Source: Haliclona indistincta
Lineage: Eukaryota > Porifera > Demospongiae > Haplosclerida > Chalinidae
NCBI GenBank assembly: GCA_964017065.1
Contig: OZ024784.1
Coordinates: forward strand, 10,645,152-10,709,151
Length of the DNA stretch: 64,000 nt
Direction of reading: 5' to 3'
Made by a program: the position numbers and the translations under genes. How positions within the stretch are numbered: position 1 is the first letter of the stretch; each line of letters begins with the position of its first letter. This document shows, in pieces, positions 36,401-48,400 of this stretch. Under the pieces are notes generated by a model, which saw only the letters and a program-made list of their open reading frames with translations, was not told the origin of the DNA and did not search any database.

Positions 36401-39400
36401 TAATTGCCCTCCTCCTCCTGATGGGTTGCCAAAAGAAGTAGTCTCAAATTTTCAACTGATTTCCGTCATAGTTTTGTACTCAATGGGTGCTGTTGGTATT
36501 GTAATGACCACAATATGCCTGCTGTTCAATTTCATTTTCAGGAAAAGAAAGTAAGTGATTTTTATAAGATGGGATTGGCCTCAAGGTGTAAATTTGACAA
36601 AAGTGTGAATTTTTACCACATGAATGCTATCGATTGTGGAACACTTTCTTTAGTTAAGGAACTGCTTGTGCAAGTTCATTATTATATGCATCTGGTAAAC
36701 AATTGTCAATGTTACAAAATCAATGCCTAAATGGTTAATTCTCTAATCTGTACGACAGCCACATCACTTTAGGAGTGCATGAGCGCAGTAAATGACAGTA
36801 TTTCGTACCCGGCATTTATTAGAGACCCGGCGACTATTCGAACCTGGCGTTTAAGGGTGCTCGCAACTAATTAATTTCACGGTGCTGCGCGTTGCTATGG
36901 TAAGTGTTTCTGGAAAACTAAAGCAGCAGACAGAGCGATATTAGCAGTATAGCAAGTGCGTCTTGATAGCTACTCTTATTATGAAATTTAACAGGCTAGC
37001 TTGCTCGCAAGGGAACAGAGAGACGGCAGACGCGGTCCATGATCGACATGTTTGTGCATGAAACTCGGTGACAAAGACTTCTGTGAGCTCAAGATTCGAG
37101 AAATGCAAGTTTCAGCAAAGCTACGATCTAGTAACAGAACGATTTTTGTAAATAAACGCCACACTGCTGAGAAAAACGGGAAAATCTACGACCGACAATG
37201 GTGTGTTATAGGCGCGCTAGCGAAAAAATCGTTCTGTTACTAGATTGTAGCTTTGCTGAAACTTGCATTTCTGGAATCTTGTGCTCACAGAAGTCTTTGT
37301 CGCCGAGTTTTATGCATAAACACGTTGATCATGAACCGCGTCTCTCTGTTTCCTTGCGAGCAAGCTAGCCCGTTAAATTTCATGATAAGAGTAGCTATCA
37401 AGACGCACTTGCTATACTGCTAATATCGCTCTGTCTGCTGCTTTAGTTTTCCAGAAACACTTACCATAGCAACGCGCAGCACCGTGAATATTAATTAGTT
37501 GCGAGCACCCTTAAACGCCAGGTCGAATAGTCGTCGGGTCTCTAATAAATGCCTGGTACGAAATAAATAAGCAACGCATTGCTCTTCACGAAGAGTGGTG
37601 CAAATGGCGTATTGCGTTGAGCAGTCGCCTTAGCAATGCGAAGGTTGCGTCCTGGCCTGGCTAAGTTATTTTTATTGTTAGGGAGAATTTTTCTACTAAA
37701 ACTTTTGAAAAAATAACACCCAAGCATTTAATAGAAGAAATACATTGGAATCTATGTAATTACTACATGTACATGTAGTATTATGCTCTGATGCTAGTAA
37801 ATGGTATGGCTAGCTACCACATCCATCAGAGTGTATACTGCTTTTGTACGCTCGCTGGCTGCTCATGCCGTTAACTCTGAGCGACCTTCAAGCTGATCGA
37901 GGTAGCACAAGACAACGTCTTTCTTGCTGTAATAATTTATTACTAGTTGGAATCTTCCTTCTCTGATTTCTGGATGGAGCATTTTTGCCATTTTCACAGG
38001 CTTCTGCACAAAGAGAATGCAGGGGTAGCCGGGGTAACCTCAAGCAAAATTGTACTTCTGTTTCCTTTGTCCAAAAACTACCACCGCATGAATGTGTTAA
38101 GTTGGTGAAAAGTTGCAGAAAGTTGGCCATTCTCTTCAACCATCGTAATACAAAGTGACGCCATGTTTTTAATCTATAAGAAGTTGATTAGCTGTTATGT
38201 AACCATGTCCTGCCTACTCTGACGGTATACATACAGCCAGTTTCATCCTGAGAAATCAGTGGCTCTTAAATTGTAAGCAGCAGACAATAGCTTTTGAAAT
38301 GACATGCACATGTGCATTTGCACAAGCTGTAGCATGACAGCCCACAATCACATAATAATTCTACTGATTAGCAGATAAGGATGATTGTCTTGGGATATAA
38401 AGTTGCTGCTTACCTTCTGGAAGTCTTAGCTATTGGAGCCAATGTAAACCTGGCGATATGTTTACCATCAGCCATCATTCAGTCTATCTTTAGAAACACA
38501 ACCATCGTGAGTGGTTTTCCATTTTTATTGAATGTCTGGGTGTACCATGCTCCTATCTTTTTTTGAGCTCACTCCCATTATGCGCTCCTATAATGCTGCT
38601 GCTGTTACCATTAGTGGGTGTGATTTTGAGGTCTGAACAAGATGAAATTTCTCTGTAAAGCGTGTCAACATCTTACATAATTTATTTGGTTTTGTGCTAT
38701 TTTTATCAACAGGGTAATAAGATTAACTAGCCCTAATCTGAATTATTTCATTCTTTTGGGATCATATCTGCTTTTCACTTCACCATTTACGGGAATGCCG
38801 TACTATACTCAAAATATCTATTTGTGGACCTGCACTTGTTTTGTAAGTCAGTATGTTTTATTACTCTTAAGTTTATCTCATACATGTAGATCCGAACATT
38901 TACTGATTGTCTTGGCTATGCCTTGGTATTTGGTACCATTTTAGCAAAATTGTGGAGGATCTATTTTATATTTCATGATCCTTTTAGAAAGAAAAAACGA
39001 GTAAGTGATGGAATCTTATTAATAAAATTAATGATTAATTATTTTGTAATAAATGATTAATTATTTGTCTACAGAAAGTGTCTGACTGTCGTATGGCATT
39101 GATAATATTTGCCATTGTTGGTATTGTGGCCGTAATGTTAGTGGTAGGTGCAATAATACCGGATACTCGACCCAGTGCATATACATCAATTGATTTGGAA
39201 AGACAACCGGAACTAGTATGTTGCACCATTATTGCATTTAATTTTGTGCTTAACTTGTAATATTTACTTGTTTCTAGGAAAATGGAATTCCTCAAAATTA
39301 TCTTGTCATTGACTGTTTGTCAAGGGCTGCATCTTACTGGGTGCTTGTTTTATTTGCATATCTTGGCTTACTGCAAATCTCCTCCTTCATTTTGGCCTTG

Positions 39401-42400
39401 TTAAATCGCAAAGTCACTATAAAAGTTCTAAATGACTCCAATGAGATTACTCTCATTGTCTATATCACTTCATTCGCAGCTCTGGAGATGTTGGTTCTTT
39501 ATTTTGTTGTTGGGGATTTCAATAATGCCAATGCTAGTCTCTACACGGGACATCTTCTTGCAGCTACTATGGTAACTCTTCTGATCATTTACATACCTAA
39601 GGTATAACTATAATATACTTGATTAATAATTGTGTGCTTCATAACCATACATTTTCAATTTTAAAGTATATTAATTACCCTGGATGTGTGGGCATTGAAG
39701 GGTTGAGCATTTGGATTGATTGGTCTGTATGTGTATATTTGTGATCTAAAACCATGGCTGTTTATCATCTTACCTATCAAAAAGTACTGCAAACTAGCTT
39801 TCTAACACTTAATTTTGCAGTTTTGTGTTGAGTTTTATAGATGCCTTTGCACGCTAGCGGTATGGTAAGCACATGGTTGGCCATGGCATCAGGTATATGG
39901 TGTCAGTGAAATGCTCTGAACAGTTTGAGCTATGATGTTAAGTGTCCTGTAACATTTTTTCTGTCTGTTACCATGTCCTCACCTATTGAAACACTGAATA
40001 ATTATTACCTTGGTTTGTATCCCTGTATTAGCTTATGCTACTGATACGACCATGCATAGTATGCAAAATTGTCTTTAACCCTTGAATTACTCAATTATTT
40101 TGACAACAATTTGATTTCCTCTAAGCTGACAGTTTGTCTTGCGATTTTCTACAACATGCAGTACGCTAGCTGTTCCAAACTAGCACTGTTTTTTCCTGGC
40201 ATGTCAAAGTTTACGACCATGTACTAAACTCTGAGTTGGCCACTCCCACTTCGGAACTGAAACCGCTTAAGTGCTTCGTCCTTGTCATTTTTCAGCCAAT
40301 TTTGGTCTTCGTTTAGCCCTGGTGACTGATACAAAAACCTGGTGGTGCCCAGGTGAGCAAACAGCACAGTTTAGACCATATTCTATGCCAAAGTATGCAT
40401 TTCCGGCCACCCTGAAGCCCCAAAAATGCCAAAAGCGGCGAGGGGCTCCGCCCCTTCGAACCCCAGGTTAAAGGGGGGACACCCCCTTAAAAACCCCCCG
40501 TCCCCCTATTCTATATGGTTTAGTGGGGAGGGTGCGACGAAAAACAGTGGTTTTTTCAGGTTCAATTAAACTTGATTTGACCTTTTTAGAGCACTTTTCA
40601 CACTAGTTATGACGTCTAGAGTAGGTGGAGTCAATTATGATGCCAAAAGGCGTCATTAGGGGTTAAAGGGTTAAAAAGTTATTTTTGACAGCTAAACAGG
40701 TCCACTTGGGCTATTGACTATGCCTTGACTACTCTGTACTCGGTTGTCCTACCAGTCGACAGTCACCTGAAACTGGTCATTGGACTCTGTTCGTGTCACC
40801 TGTCCTGTTCAATACCTGAACCTATTTATTCTGTTTATGTATTCCTTTGGCCTTTGGATCTGAGCAAATGAACCTTGACCTTGTATATCGCTAACTAGTA
40901 GCGCACGAACAGTAACTTTTGTGCCATCAGAATAATAATTGATGACTTACTTTCGCTATTACAAATGTGTCACAGCAGCGAGCGATCACGAGTTTCACAC
41001 TATTTTCTGTGCTTTCAAGGGTACTTGCAGTACTTTGTTCTGTGCTTTCAAGGGTACTTGCAGTGCAGTACTTTGTTTGTGTAGTATAAACTAGACAGCA
41101 ACAATGCATGCATTTGTAGCATTCTCTGTCGTTATGCTCGAAGAATTCAGCTACCAGCTTGAAACCTGTTGATCACATGCACAAAACGTACGCCACGCAT
41201 AAATAATGAAGCACCAATTTAATATGGAAGTTCTGCTGTGAATTTAGATATACTCTGTTGGCACTCACGAATGGTAGACAGTTGCACACTCCTTCTGTTC
41301 ATGCGCTCCTGCGCTATCACATACCTAATTACCTATATATAGTCAACTAGTAGCGATGTCAGACAAAACTGACAACCCACTGGAGTGTGCTCACTTCAGT
41401 CACCAGTATACAAACAGCTTTCAAACAAACTTGGTTTGGATTGCAATCGGTGCAGCTGCGTAGACTAGAATCTACATTTTTCTACCAATTACATGTAAAG
41501 TGGTCCTTTTGTGCTTTCGAGTCCTTTAATTAAACTAAAGGCATGTTCGCACTGGAACACGAACCCGGGTTCAACCCTGGTTGAACTCGAATATATCGCG
41601 TCCGCACTCGATCTGCAGATATCCGGTTTTGACGAATCCTGGTTGAACCCGGGTTAAGCCAACCCACATATGTATGTGGGTTGAACTGGGTTGAAACCGG
41701 ATTCGTCTTGGCATCACCACGTGTATGCACACTAGAGAGGTTCCCTGAGCGCGCTCAAGCGCTAGAGAAAGATGTACATTGTCAAGAAGCTCTCGTGCTA
41801 GTGCTTTAAACGCTATCTTGGCCTGCTGCATGGACCTGACTTGTATCGAATCTATCGATCTAGGTTGAGTGTGGACACGTGCTAACTGAGTTCAACCCGG
41901 GTAAGTCTGGTTGATTTCAACCCGGATTCGACCTGGGTAGTCAGTGCGAATACGTCTTAAGTGTCCTCTGGGTTTCAAACTTGCAGGTAACTATAACCAC
42001 ATTGAGATCTTGCTTTCTACATGTTCAAGTTTCATAGCAGCTATAGTTTGTGAGTGCATTATGCTACATAGATGCTCAATCATTCTAGTAGATTACCGAC
42101 TAACTAAATTTACAGACAAAACACCTGCACGATAGTCTTCTAAAAGTGTGTTGAACTTCTTCTCTGCTGAATGACGATCTGACATGGTGTTTTTGATTGT
42201 ATACTTCCTTTCGTGCTGCTTGTTTGCTCACAGATGTCATCTAGCTCACCAAGAATTCTGTCAAGAACATCCAAAGTCTCAGAAGCACTGCCTGATTTCA
42301 TGTCTGCAAAGGATGACTAATAGGTACAATCTGGTGTTGAAAACTCAAAAGCACAAATTTTTCTTTTAAGTTTGATGTTCCATCTGTATGGAGCATATTG

Positions 42401-45400
42401 AAAGTACTCTGTGAGATGACCTCACTAAGGTGTAGCTTAAAATGATACCTGATTCTCTAATCATGTAGTTGATTGTTGAAGAAGCAGGTAGTCCTTGTAC
42501 TTTCCTTCCTGCAAGCTTCATCACATTTCTAATCGCTGGATTTTTCTTTGCCAAGAAATAGCAGAGCAAAGCAGCATTCTCGAATCAGTATAATATTATT
42601 TTCCATCCTCAACTCCAGTTGCACATTTGATCTTCTAGGCTTGCTGAATACTCTTGTTGCTCTCGCAACTGCTTGTTTGGCCACTCCAAATTGATTTCCT
42701 GTTTCTCGTCCACTAAAAACACATGCGGGAGGGAGGCAAATTCCAATATTGTTCAAAATCCCAATTAAACTTACAATATCGTACGCAGACAAAAAATGAT
42801 ATTCATACACAAAAGATGAGTCAAATAGACAAGAAAAAAACAGATGTACAGTAAAAAAACATAAAAAATATTCTGAAAAACTACATACATGTAATACAGG
42901 TGTCTCCACATTATAAAACAAAAAAGTGTGAATTATAGTGTGAGTGTGAATTTGATAAATTTGAAAAAGTGAATTACAAAGAGGAATCAAGATTTTCTCA
43001 CGTTAGCAATGCGAGGTCTATCAGCACAGTCTTCACATTGTGGATAGTATTTTTCTGTACTCGACCACGGAGAAACTTCTTCTGCGCAATACACACAAAT
43101 ATCATTGAAGTTAGCCGAGTAGTACAATCTCTCAATCGGTTCATGACAGTACATCCTCTTCACATACACTATTCCGTTGAGTTCTGGAGGTAGACTTGCC
43201 TCTTGATGGTCCGCCCCACATGAAAATGATAGATCATCTAAGCTCTGTCTTAGTGTACAAACTTCTCCAGCCTTTAGTTTTCTAGTGGCATAGATTAACC
43301 GCCACATTCCACACTCATCACACAACAGCATAGTCTTGCAGTTGCGGACATGTTGCACACTAGGATAGAAAGGGAGTCGCTTTGTTGTGATCTTTTGTAA
43401 AGAAGGACGGTGGTCTTCCATTGTGCTTGTTCCGAACACTTCCTCAAACTTTTTGTAGTGGCCCTCTTCACCAGGCATGGGATCAGGGAAATGATGTATA
43501 ATTATTAGCAAACATGTCCGAAGGTAGTCGAAGTGGCTTACAAATGGTTTAAGCAACATCTCCACACTTCTTAATGTCAAAAAAGTAATGACGCTCTCTG
43601 CAACAGTGTTTGAGAAATGCTTGAAGTTTTTGTGGGAGTTTCTTGCGTGTGATTTTGTCTGTAGGGCATAGCACAAACTCTGGGTCAATTTGCTGGAGAC
43701 AAGACCACCATTCAGATATGTCTGCCTCAGTAACAGATAAAAACGGCTTCCCTTTTAGTTCAAGCCTTTGAGTAATACCAACTAGAGTTACCTTCACAGG
43801 AGACATTGCGTCCAACAAAGCTTTCTTGATTGAAGGCTTCTTTACAGCAAGCTCTCTCACCTGTGCCATAGAAGAGCATTTTTCAAGCTCTGTCTCAGTT
43901 TCCTCATCCAGCTAGCCCTACTGATTGTAAACCTAAATTCAAGATCGACATTACTCTTTCTGCAGGGTTGCGAAAAGAATGGTTTGGGGCTGTTCTAGAG
44001 GCACATAAATAGTCAAGATCAAGCTTCCAGAAGACCGCTATTAATGCAAGTTTTACGCTAGCATAAGTCAAGCGATGATCTGGTCCACCATCTGTGTATA
44101 AAAATAACACAGGACAATCTGTTGCTCTTTCATGCAGCATGTTGACAGTCTCGGCAGCATGACGAGATGGTGAAGATGGCTCAAAAGTGGTGTCTTTGAA
44201 AAGAACATAAACCTGGCCGGTATACCAAGATTCAGCAATAGCTTCAGGAATGCCTACAAGAAAGCTGACTGATGGGGTACTAGAGATTTTTGTAAAATCG
44301 TGGTCTCCCACTTCAAAGGTTGTGGATGAATGTACTAGTACCTGTCGGCCACGTTCTGCTGCAGCTACAGGATAGTTTGGCTCTCCTACCTTTACTTTAT
44401 GCTTGTCATCTAACAAGCAAAGACTGAGAACCTACGGAACAAAACAGCATACTCACGCATATACCGAAAGATGCAAGCACCATAATGTGCATCATCATGA
44501 TCTTTCCGCCACTGGCGTTGTTGTACTTGCTTCTTAACTTGAAGAAATGAAGTGTATTTGGATGCTGAACGGTAGCACTTATGTGCAGGAACAAACTGTA
44601 GTCGAACAAGTTCGTCACAAGGAAAAAGAGTCTCTGGGGGACATCTTTGCTCAACTTGCTGCTTAAAGTCATGCACAGAAATAGCTTTTGCTATAATGAA
44701 CAACCTGAGAGTGACGTCTCTCATCCACGGCAGTACCAACATCTTCCAAAAATTCCTTTGCCTTACTCCAAAATACACTGTACCGATTAGACTGGTTTCC
44801 TGAATTTGCAGCTCTTAGGTCATACACGAGATCAGGCTCTTCTAATTCAAACAAGGCCAACAACCGCTCATCTACCTCTTTCTCAGAAACTGATGAGCTA
44901 ACAGCACAGTCGCCAGTCAAATCACGATAAAAGTGACGGAGAACAGACTTGTTCACATTTTTATTTACTAAACCAAACTTTTCAAACATTGCTTTTCTCA
45001 TGGCACGGGTATGATGCATAGGCATATTGGCTTTCAATTGTTCAATTATTGGCTGGCATACCTGTAAGGCAGAGGAAATATCACTTGCATCAGTCTGCCA
45101 AAGCCAATGAAGGCTACCTATATTATTACCTGGGGAATATGTAGCAAGAATTGCCGGAAAAGTCATTCCTTGCTTAACAATCTGAATACAATCATATCGT
45201 CGACGGCGATCACCAGGAGGGAGACTGTTAATGTCATAAGGTACGTTGGCACCAGCACTGCTTACTGCTGCACAAATGCTACCTACCTCAGTAGGCACAG
45301 CATGCCGTGAAGAAACATACTCAACAGTAAGAGCATTGCCAACTGTTATTGCTGGCAAACTAGAAGCGTGAAGAGACATCATCTTTGCCCTTTTAACACC

Positions 45401-48400
45401 AAGACAATCAGCATATTTTGCAAGAGATTTAGCTAGCTGCTCTACGTCAACTTTAAACCTGGTCCATTCTGACCTTGACCAAAAGTGATGTTGCAGATTG
45501 CCAAAAAGCCTCTGTGAATGAGACTTTAAAGTAGTGGCACACAAAGACGAAGCCAATCGTTTTTTATGCTTTGGCTTTTCGGGATTGTTATAATTTATCA
45601 AATTCCCCAAAAACACGGAACATAACAGCTTCTACCAGCTAGAGTCTCATGGTGCCCATCGATATACCATAATGCATCTCTGATACACATGTAGTAGAGA
45701 TAGAATTGGAGGCGGTTCCATTATCAACTTCACTTGGTTTCCAAACTAGGCCTTCGGTTTCGACAAACTGCAAAATGTCATTGAACAGTTGGTCCTTTTT
45801 GTTACGTACGTGTACTTTGCTTGGCAGGACAACAGACGCTTTCTCAGCCTCAGCTTGAGCACACATCAATACTTCAAATGCATTTTTTTCATCAAAGTAG
45901 AACTCAAGACCATACCTGTACTTCCTTGTACATAGTATCTAACATAGTTACCAAATGCTGAGGTGACAGCAGCAGCCTGCATGCCTGCATGAGCAAATAA
46001 GACAGTAGGTATAAAACTAGCCATATTACAACTCAAAAACACACACAATGCCACACATGAAGCATTGGCTCACATGCATAGCATACACACAACGCAGATA
46101 CAGAGTACTCACCAAGGTCACTGACAGGATCAAGCTTCTCCTTCGACCAGCCCACTCTTGCTTCCTCGAGCTCATGTTCTTCAAGTTCAATGTGACAATC
46201 CTGGATGATGCGATGGTAAAAGTCACCTAAAGAAACAGTGGCATCTCCCAGATCAAAAATAGTCCACGGAAGTATAGACTTCGAGCAGCACCTGTCGAAC
46301 ACGCTAGAGCACAGACATGATATATTTTTGGCTCACGTGCTCACAATAGTATACGGTGTTTATTGTACAATACGGTAATATACGGAGTCGTATTTTTTCA
46401 TTGTGATGCGGGCGGAGGACGGGAAACAGGAAATCAATTTGGAGTGGCCTTAGTAGTTTCACTTTCTTTTTCAATTCAATTATTTCCTCATCACTAGCTT
46501 CATCATCACATGAAATTCTAGTAGTTTGTGGTATTGTGCACACTTCTTGGCTGCAATCTAATGGCAATAGTATTAATTTTAATGCTTAATTATTTTTATA
46601 ATTTGCATATGCCTGTTCACCATGCAATCGATAATATAATGTACGAGCATGCATGAGTGCACGTGCCTTATACTGTTGGCCAAGATTCTCCACTTTTTAT
46701 TCAAAGGCCGTTGATTCTGCTTTTATTGAACTCGGAGAGTATATGGCCATTGTGAGTTCTTCTTTTGTGCTCTGTAGTTTTTCTGGCATGTGTTCAATTT
46801 TCTCTTCAAAACACTTCCCTTGCTGTTTTAAGTTCTTCACATCTGTTGGGATTGTAAAGCTTTCTGCTTGCAATTTAGTTGACTCGGTGGTCTCTTTGGC
46901 CACTTTGGCCACTGAGGGCACTTTAAGAACTGTTAAGATTCCATCGATCCGCACTGGCATAGATCAAAACTCCTTGAGTTTGTCCATTTTCGATACTGCT
47001 CTTTTCTTTCTCTCAATTTTCTCTTTGCATTGAACAAGTAACTTTCATTTGCACACCTGTGATAGCTGACGACCACTTCTCCATCTCTCTCCAACTACGT
47101 TTTTTTTAATTTGATCAGGCCTAAGATCAGTCCATTAGGAACTGAAGTCAGCTTCAAGATATTCCTGCACTATCTTGGACGCAGTCCGGTGGAGTAGTTG
47201 ACAGTTATAAATAAGCTAGAGGTAGCTGTGTTTGGAGGACACAGTTCAATGAAGTAATTGACGTTTGTAAAAGGTATAGGAAGAGGATTCCGCATTTGTC
47301 AGTTGCACGTCGTTGCAGCAACCCACTGATGTAGGGAAACTTGTGACTTCAGATCAGTGTGATCCTTGGGTGTGGCTCATATCTTGTGAGCTGTGGGCTC
47401 ACATGTGGGTGTGTCAGTGAAGCTGGTGTGGCTCACTGCAAGTGCATGCAAGCCCCATCCCGTCTTGTTTCCTTACTTTTGCAAGCGCTATCCCATCTTG
47501 TTCCTTTCCTTTTTCAAGCCTTGTTCCTTTACTTCTTTTCAGTTTTTTTATTAAAACTTTTTTACTTTACTTGTATCATGGGGACTGATGAAAATACCCT
47601 TTTGACATCACTACAACTAGTCAAATTCGCTCAGGCTGTCCCACAATGTCTTGCATTCACTAGTATTTATAGCGAACAGTAACCCGCAACCTAGCAATAT
47701 TCCTTGTCTGGAACAGAAAGATATTACAGCACAGAACATGCTCTATAGCATCACAACATGTGTCAACATGTGTCTCAACGACTCTCACAAAATCTGCAAA
47801 GCATGAAGTGCACAACTTACACATGATGTTGTATCAATTTTGAAACAATGACTACTTGACATGCAGTGCTAGCAAGTGTATAAAAAGCATCCTGCTTCAA
47901 GCCAAGGGGGCATGGCAGACCTTTTTCAATAATTATTCTTGAGTCGCGAGTTATAGAGGAAAATACACTGTAGCCTTCTCACTGTCAACGATAACTTGCG
48001 ATTCGAGAAACATATCGAAAAATGGATCTGTCATGCTGTCGAAAATGTCTTTGGCTTGAAGCAGGGCGTTTTTATACACTAGCTAGCATTGCATGTCGAG
48101 TAATTGTTGTTTAAAAATTGTTGCATCATCGTGCTGTGCACTTCTCACTTTGCAGATTTCGTTGAGCGATGATTGAGCGATGAGCATTGAGAGATGCATG
48201 TTGTGATGCTATAAAGCAAGTTAGGGTCGTTTCTGTCATGTTGCTCATTAATGTAAAAATGGGGCGGCCTCCTTGAAAAATCATATTCTTCAATTAGGAC
48301 ACATTACAAGTTATAAGAAAATTAAAAAGATTTCTATTGAAATCAAAAGGATGTAGGGTTGTGAAATCTACCACTGGTCCACAATGTAAACTAACAAGGA

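Larger units (their letters stand above)
42366..46567 (-). pseudogene. Coiled-coil reading frame split by the DDE-like transposon
   Basis: On the minus strand an acidic, heptad-rich exon ([19 protein letters not shown], 46520-46451) is cut by the transposon and continues at 42675 as [18 protein letters not shown] in the same frame and heptad register. A downstream frame (42569-42366, [20 protein letters not shown]) and an upstream coiled-coil frame (46960-46697) may belong to the same unit. No known family recognised; it could itself be from a transposon. Confidence 0.45.
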
